Shown here piece after piece: positions 10,935 through 22,480 of a DNA stretch of 64,000 nucleotides. The notes below the pieces were generated by a model. The model was not told where the DNA came from. It saw only the letters and a list, made by a program, of their open reading frames with translations, and searched no databases. This DNA comes from Achatina immaculata (Eukaryota; Mollusca; Gastropoda; Stylommatophora; Achatinidae), in contig CM019721.1 of NCBI GenBank assembly GCA_009760885.1, forward strand, positions 20,949,639 through 21,013,638, given 5' to 3'. The number at the start of each line of letters is the position of its first letter. Position 1 is the stretch's first letter. The translations under genes and the position numbers were made by a program.

Positions 10935-11845
10935 AATATGTCCTACATCCAATGTTTAATTATTTCTAGCAATTACAGATAAGCTTTTCTCTACATCATA
11001 TTTCTAAGTATCCATAGTAAATACAGATAAGCTTTTCTCTACATCCAATGTTTATTTATTCCTAATCTTTATAGAATTATCCATAGTCAATAAAGAGTGG
11101 CTGTTATTTAAATGTAGTGTTGAATTAATCCTAGTCAGTAAAAACTGGCTGTTATTTATATCTAGTGTTGAATTATCCCTAGTGACTACAGATAACATAT
11201 TTTCTAGCACTGATTTATTTCTAGAAACTACAGAAAAAATGTTATCTACGCCCAAAGTTGATTTATTTCTAGAAACTACAAATACATTTTATCTATATCT
11301 AGTGTTTAATTATTTATAGGTTCTACAGATAAAATGGTATCTACATGTAGTGTTGAATTAATCCTAATGACTACAGATAAGATGTTATCTACATGTAGTG
11401 TTGAATTAATCCTAATGACTACAGATAAGATGTTATCTACATGTAGTGTTGAATTAATCCTAATGACTACAGATAAGGTGTTATCTACATGTAGTGTTGA
11501 ATTAATCCTAACGACTACAGATAAGATGTTATCTACATGTAGTGTTCAATTAATTCTAACGACTACAGATAAGATGTTATCTACATGTAGTGCTGAATTA
11601 ATCCTAACGACTACAGATAAGATGTTATCTACATGTAGTATTCAATTAATTCTAACGACTACAGATAAGATGTTATCTACATGTAGTGCTGAATTAATCC
11701 TAACGACTACAGATAAGATGTTATCTACATGTAGTGTTGAATTAACCCTAACGCAGATAAGATGTTATCTACATGTAGTGTTAAACTAGTATTACTCACC
11801 ACATCTGAGCTATCATCTGCATCCAGCTTTGAGTTAAAGCTACTC
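10935..11845. repeat. Minisatellite, 48-bp unit, with degenerate left flank
   Basis: The regular part (about 11306-11790) has ~10 copies of gactacagataagatgttat plus ctacatgtagtgttgaatta and atcctaac. The left part (10935-11305) and right edge hold diverged relatives. 48 bp is 16 codons, so the plus strand shows an artefactual frame of repeated TCSVELILMTTDKMLS. Confidence 0.92.
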
Positions 11846-11878
11846 ACTACATACATAATACATACATACATACATACA

Positions 11879-11923
<45 letters not shown>

Positions 11924-11929
11924 CATATG

Positions 11930-11964
<35 letters not shown>

Positions 11965-11965
11965 G
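11846..11965. repeat. CATA and AT microsatellites
   Basis: A (CATA)n run at about 11850-11938 is followed by (AT)n to 11965, just upstream of the decayed LINE A3. Confidence 0.95.
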
Positions 11966-12860
11966 CTTAGGAATTACATTATTTAACTCATTAAAATATG
12001 CCTCTGCTAATTAAAATAGTAACAACTGGAGAGGAATAACCTAAATATCAGTTGCGTCAAAAGCATTTTGCAAGGTCATTTTGAATAGACTTAAAGATAT
12101 AGTGGATACAGCAATGGAAGAAGAACAAACAGGATTTTGAAAAAGGAGAAGCTGTCTCGACCAGCTCTGTATTCTAAGAATAATACTTGAAGAACATATT
12201 GAAAAGCAGAAACCATTAATCCTGAACTTCATAGACTTGATAGCATACACAGAGATTCATTGCGGAGAATTTTAAGTCTATATGGAATACCATCTAAAAT
12301 TGTCAACGTCATTAAGGACTTATACAATGGATATGTTTGTGAAGTTAAAACAGAAGAAGGAATGAGTGAGTGGTTCTAGATTGAAACAAGTGTGAAACAA
12401 GGATGTATACTGTCTCCTTTAGTTTTTGGAATTACAATAGACCTCATAATGAAAAAATTCTGCACAGGTAACACAGGTATTGACTGGGTACATGGGACCC
12501 AACTAGAAGATCTTGATTTTGCTGATGACATAACTCTTATCAGTAACAATGTGAATTCCATGCAAGAAAAAACAGATAGCCTGTCTTCACTGGCTAGCAG
12601 AATAGATCTTGAAATTAACAAGGACAATACACAAATAATGAAACTTTCCATAAATCAAAATGGAGAAATACACGTAGAAGGGACATATATTAAAGAATTG
12701 AATCAATTTGCATACCTCGGCATCTACATAGACCAGGATGGTGACACCAGAAAGGAAGTTAGAATTAGAATTTCAAAAGCAGCATTAATCTTCAAGAATA
12801 ATTAGTGTATAAGTATACAACTATACACGAAGCACTGCAGTAAAGCTGTGATACCAGAAT

Positions 12861-13185
12861 GTATAAAATAGGAAAAAAGTAGGAGCAGCTTTATTACTTA
12901 ACGATTACAAAGTTGTGACGTTTCGGCGTGAGCCTTAATCATACAAAAACATACAGGACGAAGAAATAGAGAGAGGAGATAAAGTATAGATTCACATGAA
13001 TACTAAAAAAAAATTTTTTTTAAAAAGAGTACTTAGCTGTAAATTGCAAGGTCTGGCTTGTCCGGCGGTGTGTGTCAGGAAAGGATCTAGTGGGACGTGC
13101 AGACTGTTTAAATAGAGACCTGTGACATGTGGTCAGTGGGTTGTAACTGGGGGTGGTGGATGGGGAACCGGGGAGGGGAGAGAGA
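12861..13185. repeat. Left inverted repeat of PLE1
   Basis: Reverse complement of 14446-14770 with few differences. It runs from gtataaaataggaaaaaagt inward to ggaggggagagaga. It includes a long A/T palindrome near 13008-13024 and the hammerhead-like motif on the minus strand (about 12914-12946). Confidence 0.88.
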
Positions 13186-13202
13186 GTGACGTGGCATTCA
13201 TG

Positions 13203-14238
13203 TGGCCAAGTATGCCACATGAAGACCTTAAAAAATTTATTGAATTCGCTAATACACTCAATAACAACATAAAATTCACTTATGAAATCTCTGACAAGTC
13301 TGTTAATTTTTTAGACAATAAAATTTCTATTGGCACAAACAGGCTTGTCACCTCTGTATTTTACAAGCCCACCGACAGCCACACCTATTTCCTTTACACA
13401 TCTTCCCATCCTGAAGCCTGTAAGAACTCCATCCCATATTCCCAACTCCTCCGTCTTCGCCGCATATGTCAGGATAATTTGGACTTTATAGATCAGTCCA
13501 ACAAGTTATTAGAATTTTTCCGTCATCGCCACTACCCAGAAAAGGTCCTTCGTAAAGCCTTCAACCGTATCCAACTAGTGAGCCGCAAAGAAGTATTCAG
13601 GAAAAAGTATGTTACTCTATCTGACAGAGTTAAGTTAGTACTGCCTTTCCACCCGCACGGTCAGATGGTTAAAAAATTCTTTATCGTCATCTGCCGATAA
13701 TCCAACTCGACTCCGACACTCGTGACATTTTCTCTGATCCACCCCTATTGGATACAAACGTGAGCCAAACCTTAAGGACATCCTCGTCCACAGCCACTTG
13801 AAGCAGAGCCTTACATATGTTGGCAACAGAAAATGTAACCGCCCCCGCTGCGTTACCTGCCCCGTATTTTGGGAAACAAAAACAATCACCTTTCTCAAAA
13901 CTATCCTCACTCTTCATGAGGGATTCACATGCGAGTCCCGAAATGTGATATATGTCATCGTCTGCAAAAGATGCAGGATAACATATATCGGTGAGATTGG
14001 CCTCAGATTAGGGGACCGCATGCAAAAACATCTGTACGACATCGCCCAGCATGCTTCGAAACCAGTCCCAAATCATTTCAATGGCCCCAACCACAGAGGC
14101 AAATCTGATTTTCTGGTAACAGCCATTAAACAATTTCACGCAGATGACACAAGCCGCCTGGCACTTGAGAACCGTTGCATTCAAAATTATGGGACGCTGG
14201 AACCATATGGGTTAAACTCGCTGTTTAGTTACACGTAA
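13203..14238 (+). pseudogene. Penelope-like RT C-terminus and GIY-YIG endonuclease, frameshifted
   Basis: The first part (about 13203-13700) reads PHEDLKKFIEFANTLNN, then FYKPTDSHTYFLY and SIPYSQLLRLRRICQDN, the region just after the catalytic YIDD motif of Penelope-like RTs; motifs A-C are missing through 5' truncation. The frame then breaks between about 13680 and 13780. The last part (about 13770-14238) has a Cys cluster (CNRPRCVTCPVF), then the GIY-YIG-type nuclease: VIYVIVCKRC, ITYIGEIGLRLGDRMQKH, PVPNHFNGPNH, RLALENRCIQNYGTLEPYG, ending NSLFSYT. The endonuclease nicks the target and the RT copies element RNA. It is inactive because the RT core is missing. Confidence 0.9.
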
Positions 14239-14445
14239 CATCATCTTCTTCAATCATTATAGTACCTCTCCACTAAATCCACCCCTTCTTACTTTTCAAA
14301 CTTCCTCACAGCATCACTCTGCAACCCCGCTTACTTTTCAAACTTCCTCACAGCATCACTCTGCAACCTCGCTATTTTCTCTGCAACCCCTCTTCCCTGC
14401 AACCCCTCTTCCCCAATCATCTGTTTCAATTTCTCCTAGCTAGGT

Positions 14446-14770
14446 CTCTCTCCCCTCCTCGGTTCCCCATCCACCACCCCCCAGTTACAACCCACTGACC
14501 AGATGTCACAGTTCTCTATTTAAACAGTCTCCACGTCCCATTAGATCCATTCCTGACACACACCGCCGGACAAGCCACACCTTGCAATTTACAGCCCAGT
14601 ACTATTTTTAAAAAAAATTTTTTTTTAGTATTCATGTGAATCTATACTTTATCTCCTCTCTCTATTTCTTCGTCCTGTATGTTTTTGTATGATTAAGGCT
14701 CACGCCGAAACGTCACAACTTTGTAATCGTTAAGCAATAAAGCTGCTCCTACTTTTTTCCTATTTTATAC
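14446..14770. repeat. Right inverted repeat of PLE1, with polyadenylation signal
   Basis: Mirror of 12861-13185. It contains AATAAA at 14736-14741, about 30 bases before the element's end, which fits its being the transcript 3' end. Confidence 0.88.
14682..14720 (+). ncRNA. Degenerate hammerhead-ribozyme-like motif in PLE1 terminal repeat
   Basis: The sequence ttgtatgattaaggctcac followed by gccgaaacgtcacaac has a GGC/GCC stem II with a tcac loop and a following GAAACGTC. It also has complementary ttgt/acaa arms that could form stem I and a palindromic ACGT that could form a minimal stem III. Hammerhead motifs are known in Penelope-like terminal repeats. The core, however, reads ATGATTA where the consensus is CUGANGA (first C and the G are changed), so cleavage activity is doubtful. 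The left repeat carries the mirror copy at about 12914-12946. Confidence 0.4.
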
Positions 14771-15359
14771 ATTAATCTTCAAGAATCTTGAGAACATATG
14801 ACATTCAAAAGTTATAAGCACGAAAATCAAGTTAAGATTATTCAATTCAAATGTAATATCCACCCTTATTTATGCATATGAAAGCTAGAAAACAACTAAA
14901 GAAATAGACAAGAAATTAGAATCTTTCGAAAACAAATGCCTAAGGAAAATACTCGGTATAAAGTGCAACGAATTCAAGAACAATGCAGAGATAAGACAGA
15001 GTAGCAAACAACAACCTGTCTCATGAGTGATCAGGAAAAGGAGATGGACATATATTGGTCATGTGATGAGAAGAAACGATCAGAGAATCTCAAAACAAGC
15101 TATTAAGTGGAACACAACAGGCCAAAGAAAAAGAGGCAGACCTCGTGAAACTCTGAAGAGGACATTGTGAAGAGAGGTCGAATTAACATGCATAAAATCC
15201 CTTGATGAGGTTGAAAGACTCGCTGAAGACAGGAAAAATTGGCGAACTACCTTGCGAGCCCTATGTGACGTTTAACAGCACGGGAATGATAGAATTAAGA
15301 TAGTTGACTCTTTACAATAACATGGGTCATCAAGTCACTGTTTACGAGTGAAGGTAGGA

Positions 15360-15520
15360 CATTCACTCATATTAACAAAATACTTTATATTAACAAAATA
15401 ATTTATATTAACGAAATAATTTATATTAACAAAATACTTTAACCCATGCTACCAGGAACTCATATTAACAAAATACTTTATATTAGCAAATACTTTATAT
15501 TAACAAAATACTTTATTAAC
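15360..15520. repeat. Short tandem repeat, ~20-bp unit
   Basis: AT-rich copies of attaacaaaatactttatat, interrupted twice by a cccatgct/cccctgctc-like spacer. It lies 50-200 bp downstream (minus strand) of the candidate exon 15571-15755. Confidence 0.8.
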
Positions 15521-15570
15521 CCCTGCTCGCAGAAACAAAATATCCATCCCAATAGCCAGTAGATACTCAC

Positions 15571-15755
15571 CGACAACATCTATTGGCCTTGTGTCACTCG
15601 CTTTGCCAATTTCGCAGATAAGCTGTGTCCCCTGGAACAGAGCAGCACAAATATCAGCCAAGAACTGAGTGTAGATCAGAGGTTTTTGAGGGGGAGACAA
15701 CATAGCAGACTGGGCAGAGATCAGCCTGGTTGATTGCAACATTATGGCGAAAGAG
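15571..15755 (-). CDS. Candidate host-gene exon (185 bp)
   Basis: The minus strand has acceptor ccagtttcctag (AG at 15756-15757) and the consensus donor GTCG|GTGAGT (intron from 15570). One phase base is followed by 61 codons: SFAIMLQSTRLISAQSAMLS, PPQKPLIYTQFLADICAALF, then QGTQLICEIGKAS and DTRPIDVV, ending with one leftover base. The peptide looks like a normal globular protein, unlike the array peptides. Two alternative acceptors (TTGACAG near 15775, ATCCAG near 15765) would extend it. Its phases (2 in, 1 out) can join the exon at 17228-17367 upstream and 8870-8964 downstream. The family is not recognised. Confidence 0.58.
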
Positions 15756-15796
15756 CTAGGAAACTGGATATTCATTACTGTCAATCTTCGTTCTGA

Positions 15797-15846
15797 AGAT
15801 GGCACATGATGATGACGATGATGATGATGATGATGATGATGATGAC
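15797..15846. repeat. GAT microsatellite, possibly a tail-only LINE C remnant
   Basis: ggcacatgatgatgacgatg and further GAT repeats. The ggcacatgatgatg start equals the last bases of family C before its tail, so this may be a severely truncated C insertion; chance similarity to a plain microsatellite is possible. Confidence 0.6.
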
Positions 15847-15899
15847 TAAAATGTCTTATATCATCATAATGTAATCCTAAAATGTTCATCAAATTTTAT

Positions 15900-16010
15900 A
15901 ATTTAATTCCAAGACAGATAATGATTACTGCACATCAAATATTACAGTTTAAGACAATTAATGATTACAGTACATCAAATATTACAATTTAAGACGAATA
16001 ATGATTCTTA
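15900..16010. repeat. ~40-bp tandem repeat, 2.5 copies
   Basis: aatgattactgcacatcaaa, then tattacagtttaaga, repeated with small changes. Confidence 0.75.
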
Positions 16011-16019
16011 CGTCCTTAA

Positions 16020-16547
16020 GAAACATCTTACATCCTTCTTACATCCTTAAGAAACGTCACATAGGGCTGGCATAGTTGTTTGACAAGTTTTCCTGTTTTC
16101 CGCGATTTTTTCAACCTTAAGACAACCTTAATGGATTTTATGCCCACTAAACTGGCTTCTCTTAACAATGTCCTCTTTAAAGTTTCATGTGGTCGACCTC
16201 TTTTTCTTCGGCCTGTTGTGTTCCACTTGATAGATTGTTTGGGGATTCTATGATTGTTTTTTCTCACCACACGGTCTACATGTGTCCATCTCCTTTTTCT
16301 GATCACCCATGGGACAGGTTATTGTTTGCTCTTCTGTCTTCTCTCTGTGTTGTTCTTGAATTCGTTCCACTTTCTACCGAGTATTTTCCTGAGGCATTTG
16401 TTTTCGAAAGAGTCAAATTTCTTGTCTATTTCTTTAACTGATTTCCAGCTTTCCCATGCATAAATGAGGGTGGATATTACATTTGAATTGAATAATCTTA
16501 ACTTGGTTTTTGTGCTTATAACTTTTGAATTCCATATGTTCTCAACT
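16020..16547 (-). mobile_element. LINE family A-like 3' end (copy A4)
   Basis: The minus strand encodes RKRRWTHVDRVVRKNNHRIP, then RRKRGRPHETLKRTLLREA and GIKSI, the C-terminus of a diverged family A member. It extends back to the 'TCAAATGTAATATCCACCC' region, with frameshifts. Its 3' end is followed by a short duplicated tail (ttacatccttaagaaac type). It abuts the 30-bp minisatellite on its right. Confidence 0.85.
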
Positions 16548-17229
16548 CAGAACAGTCTTAGTTACTAGTGGATGGCTCAGAACAGTTTTAGTTATTAGTG
16601 AATAGGTGAGAAGATTGTAATTTATTAGATTAGCAGGTAACTCAAAAGAGTTTAAGTTATTAATGGACAGCACAGAACAGTCTGATTTTTTATCATATAA
16701 CTCAGAACTGTTTGAGTTAATAGTTGATGGGTCAGAACAGTTTGAGTTATTAGTTGATGGGTCAAACAGTTTGAGATAGGTCAGAAGAGTTTGATATATT
16801 AGTGGATAGATCAGAATAGTCTGAGTTATTAGTTGGTAAGTCAGAACAGTTTGAGTTATTAGTGGACAGCTCAGAACAGTTTGTTATCAGTGGACAGCTC
16901 AGAACATTGTGAGTTATTAGTGGACAACTCAAAAGAGTTTAAGTTGTTAGTGGACAGTGAAGAACAGACTGAGTTATTAGTGGACAGCTCAGAACAATCT
17001 GAGTTATTAGTGGACAGCTCAGAACAGCCTGAGTAATTAGTGGACAGCTCAGAACAATCTGAGTAATTAGTGGACAGCTCAGAACAATCTGAGTAATTAG
17101 TGGACAGCTCAGAACAATCTGAGTAATTAGTGGACAGCTCAGAAGAGTTTAAGTTGTTAGTGGACAGTGCAGAACAGACTGAGTTATTAGTGGACAGCTC
17201 AGAACAGTCTGAGTTATTAGTAGACAACT
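16548..17229. repeat. Minisatellite, 30-bp unit (~22 copies)
   Basis: Unit ctgagttattagtggacagc plus tcagaacagt. Thirty bases are ten codons, giving an artefactual LSTNNSDCSE peptide repeat on the minus strand. The array begins exactly at the donor side of the candidate exon 17228-17367, and the exon's last bases (CTGAG) recur in every unit. There are no spacers, so it is not CRISPR-like. Confidence 0.92.
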
Positions 17230-17367
17230 CAGCATCTCCTGGCTCTTTGCAATAAAACTGTTTGATATCATTTCAACAGTTAATTTTTGCACTTGATCAA
17301 CTTTGATGTTCAATATTTTGTGATGAAAGGTCCAACCTGGGATAGTGGAATCATCCTGTGTGAGTGT
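17228..17367 (-). CDS. Candidate host-gene exon (140 bp) with irregular donor
   Basis: Minus strand, acceptor gctaaacag (AG at 17368-17369). The frame reads TLTQDDSTIPGWTFHHKILN, then IKVDQVQKLTVEMISNSFIA and KSQEML plus two bases. It begins in phase 0, matching the exon at 22481-22584 upstream, and if it ends after CTGAG it is in phase 2, matching 15571-15755. The weak point is the donor: the sequence after CTGAG is TTGTCT, not GT; the nearest GT (CTGA|GTTGTC) would change phase and require the longer form of the next exon. An upstream part of the frame (IALKVPAK) may also be exonic. The family is not recognised. Confidence 0.42.
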
Positions 17368-17399
17368 CTGTTTAGCAGGAACTTTCAGTGCGATCAAAC

Positions 17400-19088
17400 T
17401 ATCTCAGCGCCACACCTGTCACATCTTTCTCTTTGATGTCTGCTCCCTTTACACCTCCATCTCCCATGATGATGGACTCTTAGCACTCTGCTATTTTTTG
17501 ACAAAGACCCTCACACCACCACTAACACTGATATCATAATCAGATGCTCACAACTAGTACTGAACCTAAATTCCATTGAGTTCAAGGGCGAATACTTTGA
17601 CCAAATCAGCGGTGTGGCCATGGGATGTATGCTTATTTAGTCAAATTATGGAAAAACTACACTGGCAGACAGCCAGAATTCTATAAAAGTTACATCGATG
17701 ATCCCATTGGAGTCACCAGTATGCCAAAGGATGAGCTAGAAAATGTATTGAATTCGCCAACTCGCTTAATAAGAACATCAAATTCACGAAGTTTCTGACA
17801 AGTATGTCAACTTTTTTAGACATCAAAATATCTATTGGCACAAATAGGCTTGTCACCTCTGTATTTTACAAGCCCACCGACAGCCAAACCCATTTACTTT
17901 ACACCTCCTCCCATTCTGAAGCCTGAAAGAACTCTATCCCACACTCCCAATTCCTCCATCTTCGCCGCCAATGTCAGGATAACTTGGACTTTATGGATCA
18001 ATCCAGCAAACTATGAGAATGTTTCCATCGTAGCCACTATCCAGAAAATGTCCTTCGGAAAGTATTTGACAGTATCAAACTAGTGAGTCGTGATGAAGCA
18101 CTCAGAAAAAACCTTTTACCTCATCCAACAGAGTCAAATTATTACTTCCTTTTCACCAACGTAACCAGATGGTTAAGAAAAAAAGTTTTATCGTCATCTG
18201 CCACTAAGCCAACTCGACCCAGAAATTCGCGACATTTTCTCTGATCTACCCCTATTGGCATACAAACGGGAACCAAATCTTAAGGACATCCTCGTCTACA
18301 GCCACTTGAAGCGGAGCCTTGAATATGTTGGCACCAGAAAATGTAACGCTGCGTTACCTGCCCTGTAGTCTGGGAAACGAAAACGATCACCTTTCCCAAA
18401 ACTATCCTCACCCTTCATGAGGGATTCACATGCAAGTCCCGTAATGTGATATATGGCATCGGAGGATAATTTATTTGGTGGAACTGGTCTCAGATTAGGA
18501 GGCCTCATGCGGAAACATCTGTATGATAGCACCCAGCATACTTCAGAACCAGTCGCGAATTATTTAAATATCCCTGACAACAGAGGCGAATTTGGTTATC
18601 TGGTAACACCCATGAAATAATGCCACGTCGATGACAGAAGCCGTCTAGCGTTTGAGATTCGTTACATTCACAAATATGGGACGCCGGAACCACATGGTTT
18701 GAAATCACTATTCAGCTACACCTTACATTTCCCTCTTCCACAATAACAGTCCCTAAGTTCCCCTCCTTTCTCACTTGTAACACATAGTTCAGAACCTCCT
18801 CACAGCATCAGATTACAACCCCTCTACTCTGACTACAATCACCTATTTCACCTTCTCCTGGCTAGATTACCATTGTATCACTCTCCCCTTTCAGCGGTCG
18901 CCCCACGCCCTCTTACAACCCATCTATTACATATCATTTAAACATTCTCTACACTCCACCATGCGCACTTCTGAACACAGCCTCTTACAAGTCACAGGTC
19001 ATAGGTAATGCTCCATTTATTTTATTTTATTCTACTTTTTCCATTTCTACGCTTTACACTGCATTGGCTTCGTGTACAGTTATATACT
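17400..19088 (+). pseudogene. Penelope-like element PLE2, heavily decayed
   Basis: RT motif A equivalent FDVCSLYTSISHDDGLLAL (about 17430), motif B equivalent ISGVAMGC (about 17605) and motif C equivalent YKSYIDD (about 17680) are readable in broken frames. Then come the post-catalytic FYKPTDSQTH region (about 17865) and remains of the Cys cluster and GIY-YIG region up to about 18720 (PHGLKSLFSYT-like end). The tail near 19050-19085 (gcttcgtgtacagttatata) matches, in reverse complement, the outermost left end of PLE1. The copy retains more of the RT than PLE1 but has many stops, so it is older. The left boundary is uncertain. Confidence 0.8.
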
Positions 19089-19164
19089 TTTTTTTACATA
19101 TGTATGCACTAATCATTCGTGTGTTACTAGGATATTTGTTATGTCTTTGTCAATAACTTTCATG

Positions 19165-22100
19165 TCAGGAACCACGTAACGGAACCACTTCTAAACACCA
19201 TGTAGCAACACAGGAAAGGTTCACTCAACACGTAGCAACACAGGAAAGGTTCACTCAACACGTAGCAACAGAAAGACGGTTCACGCACAATGCAGCAAAG
19301 GAGGGAAGATTTACACAATATGTCGCATTAGAGGGAAGGTTCACATGACTTGTAGAAAAAGACGGAAGGTTCAAAGAACATGTATAGCAGAGGGAAGGTT
19401 CACATAACATGCAGCAACAGAGAGAATATTGACACAAATTATGCCAAGAGAGGAAAAGCTCATACAACATCCAGCAACAGAGGGAAGGTTCACGCCAGCA
19501 TTCACACAACATGTAGCAACAGAGGGAAGGTTCACACCAGCATTTACACAACATGTAGCAACAGAGGGAAGGCTCACACCAGCATTCACACAACATGTAG
19601 CAACAGAAGGAAGGTTCACACCAGCATTTACACAACATGTAGCAACAGAGGGAAGGTTCACACCAGCATTCACACAACATGTAGCAACAGAGGGAAGGTT
19701 CACACCAGCATTCACACAACATGTAGCAACAGAGAGAAGGTTCACACCAGCATTCACACAACATGTAGCAACAGAGGGAGGGTTCAAACGACATGTAGAA
19801 ATAGAGGGAAGGTTCACACACCACGTAGCAACACAAGAAAGGTTTATACAAGACTTAGCAATAAAGAGAAGGTTTAAACAATACTTAGCAACAAAGGGAA
19901 GGTTTAAACAAAACTTAGCAACAGAGGGAATGTTCACACACCATCTAGCAACAGAGGGAAGGTTCAAACTTCACGTAGATACAGCAAGAAGGTACACACA
20001 TCACGTAGCAACACAGGAAAGATTTATACGGCACTTAGCAACAGAGGGAAGGTTCACACAACACTTAGCAACAGAGGGAAGGTTCACACAGCACTTAGCA
20101 ACAGAAGAAAGGTTCACAAAACAATTAGCAACAAAGGGAATGTTTGCACAACACTTAGCAACAGGGGGGAATGTTCAGAAAACACATAGCAACAGGATGA
20201 AGGTTCAAACAACAACTAGCAATACAAAGAAAGTTCACACAACACTTAGCAAAAAGGGAAGGTTCAGACTACACGAAACACCAAATGGAAGGTCTACACA
20301 TCACTTAGCAACAGAGGGAAGATTCACACGACATGCCGCAACAAAGGGAATGTTCACACAACATACACCAACAGAAGGAATGTTCATACAACACATAGAA
20401 ACAGAATAAAGTTTCACACAACACGTAGCACCAGATGGAAGTTTCACGCAACACTTAGCAACAGAGGGAAGGTTCATACAACACTTAGCACTGGAGGAAA
20501 ATACACAAAACACGTAGAAGCAAATGGAAAATTCAAACAACACTTAGCAATGGGAAAAAGTTCACACAACACTTAGCAGCAGTGGGAATGTTCACACACC
20601 GCTTAGCAACAGATTGAAGGTTCACACAACACTTAGAAACAGAGGGAAGGTTCATACAACACTTGGAAATAGAGGGAAGGTTCACACAACACATAGCAAA
20701 GGATGGAATGTTCACACATCACTTAGCAACGGATGGAAAGTTCACACAACATGTAGCAACAGAGGTAATGTTCACACAGCACTTAGCAACATACGGAAGG
20801 TTCACACAACACTTAGTAACAAAGGGAATGTTCACACAACAGGCAGCAACAAAGGTTCATAAAACACAAGTAACAACAGAGGTAATGTTCACTCAACGCG
20901 TAGCATAACAGGAAAAGTTCACACAACACTTAACATTAGAGAGACGGTTTCACACAACATATAGCAAAAGAAGGAAGACTTATACAATATGTCGCAATGG
21001 AGGGAAGGTTCGTATAATATGTAGCAAAAGAGGGAAGATTCAAACAACATGTATACTAAAGTAAAGGTTCACATAACATGCAGCAAGAGAGAGAAGGTTC
21101 ACACAAAATATGCCAAGAAAGAAAAGGCTCACACAACACGTAGCAACAAAATGAAGATTCACACAACACTTAGCAACAAAATGAAGATTCACAAAACATT
21201 TAGCAACAGTGGAAAAGTAAACAAAACACGTAGTAATAGATGGAAGTTTCACACAGCATGCAACAACAGAGTGGATATTCACACAACACATAGCAACACA
21301 GATAAGGTATACACAACACTTTGGAAAAGAGGGAAAGTTTACACAACACTTTGCAAAGGAGGGAAGATTTACACGTAGCAACAGAAGGAAGGTTCACACA
21401 ACACGTAGCAACAGAAGGAAGGTTCACACAACACCTAGCAACAGAGGGTGTTCGCACAACACGTAGCAACAGACATAAACTTTACACAACACTTAGCAGC
21501 CGAGAAAGGCTCTCACAGCACGTAGCAGCATATGGAATGTTCACACATTTAGCAAAGGAGGGAAAGTTTATACAAACTTACCAACAGAAGAAAGGTTCAT
21601 ACACCACTTAGCAACAGAGGGAAGGTTCACACAGCACTTAGTAAAAGAGGGAAGGTTCACACACCACTGAGAAACAGGTAATGTTCACACAGCAAGTAGC
21701 AACAGATGGAAGGTTCACACAGCAAGTAGCAACAGATGGAAGGTTCACACAGCAAGTAGCAACAGATAGAAAGTTCACACAGCAAGTAACAACAGATGGA
21801 AGGTTCACACAGCAAGTAGCAACAGATGGAAGGTTCACACAGCAAGTAGCAATAGATGGAAGGTTCACATAGCAAGTAACAACAGATGGAAGGTTCACAT
21901 AGCAAGTAACAACAGATGGAAGATTCAGGCAGCAAGTAACAACTGATGGAAGGTTCACACAACAAATAGCAATAGATGGAAGGTTCACACAGCAAGTAGC
22001 AACAGATGGAAGGTTCACATAGCAAGTAGCAACAGATGGAAGGTTCACACAGCAAGTAGCAACAGATGGAAGGTTCACACAGCAAGTAGCAATAGATGGA

Positions 22101-22305
22101 AAGTTCACACAGCAAGTAGCAATAGATGGAAGGTTCACATAGCAAGTAACAACAGATGGAAGGTTCAGGCAGCAAGTAACAACTGATGGAAGGTTCACAC
22201 CAGCATTCACACAACATGTAGCAACAGAGGGAAGGTTCACACAGCAAGTAGCAACAGATGGAAGGTTCACACAGCAAGTAGCAACAGATGGAAGGTTCAC
22301 ACTTT
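19165..22305. repeat. Large minisatellite, ~30-bp unit, >95 copies
   Basis: The core unit reads gcaacagagggaaggttcac acaacacgta. In 19480-19790 it alternates with a longer variant carrying ccagcattcacacaacatgt. The right half (21680-22300) is more homogeneous, with gcaacagatggaaggttcac acagcaagta, suggesting recent local expansion. Both strands show open frames up to 326 codons made of 10-residue repeats (EGRFTQHLAT and similar), which I treat as artefacts of a period divisible by 3. Confidence 0.95.
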
Positions 22306-22428
22306 CCTGAATGAAGCTGATACTGCATCTGGCGTGGAGGATGTGCTCTTTCTATTTCTGCATGCACGTGAAGCTGAGATCAGGCCTAGATTTTGTCTAC
22401 ATCATCACGTGTGTGTGGATGTAAGAAA

Positions 22429-22433
<5 letters not shown>

Positions 22434-22474
<41 letters not shown>
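22434..22474. repeat. (GA)n microsatellite
   Basis: About 20 GA units immediately downstream (minus strand) of a GTAAGT donor, as a CT-rich intron start. Confidence 0.97.
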
Positions 22475-22476
<2 letters not shown>

Positions 22477-22480
22477 TTAC

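Larger units (their letters stand above)
12800..14769 (+). mobile_element. Penelope-like retroelement PLE1 with long inverted terminal repeats and 17-bp TSD
   Basis: Insertion of ~1.97 kb inside LINE A3. The repeat cattaatcttcaagaat occurs at 12783-12799 and 14770-14786 and is the target-site duplication. Inside are a truncated Penelope-type RT and a GIY-YIG endonuclease, flanked by ~325-bp inverted repeats (12861-13185 and 14446-14770). An AATAAA at 14736-14741 lies near the 3' end. Penelope-like elements are known to carry terminal repeats (pLTRs) in direct or inverted arrangement and to 5'-truncate; this copy fits an inverted partial-copy structure. The left end has ~60 extra bases (12801-12860) absent from the right end but matched, in reverse, at the end of PLE2 near 19050-19085. 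Confidence 0.9.
12013..15297 (+). mobile_element. LINE family A, decayed copy (A3), split by a Penelope-like element
   Basis: Family A sequence runs from the RT region (ACAACTGGAGAGG at about 12018) to 12799 and resumes at 14787, continuing to the family 3' end at about 15297. The left part includes an RT frame at 12392-12805 with MKQGCILSPLVF and DFADDITLIS. In the right part the RKRRWTYIGH equivalent has internal stops. The interruption is the element at 12800-14769. The copy is 5'-truncated and has several frameshifts. Confidence 0.88.

Noticed and set aside
11334..11789. 151-codon frame with repeated TCSVELILMTTDKMLS
   Set aside because: Translation of a 48-bp minisatellite; no coding signal beyond periodicity.
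16548..17229. Regular 30-bp direct repeats resembling a CRISPR array
   Set aside because: Repeats are directly adjacent with no unique spacers, and the DNA is clearly eukaryotic.
19429..20409. 326-codon plus-strand frame of repeated EGRFTQHLAT-type peptides, and matching long frames on the other strand
   Set aside because: The frame exists only because the minisatellite unit is 30 bp, divisible by 3; both strands are open and no start or splice context supports a protein.
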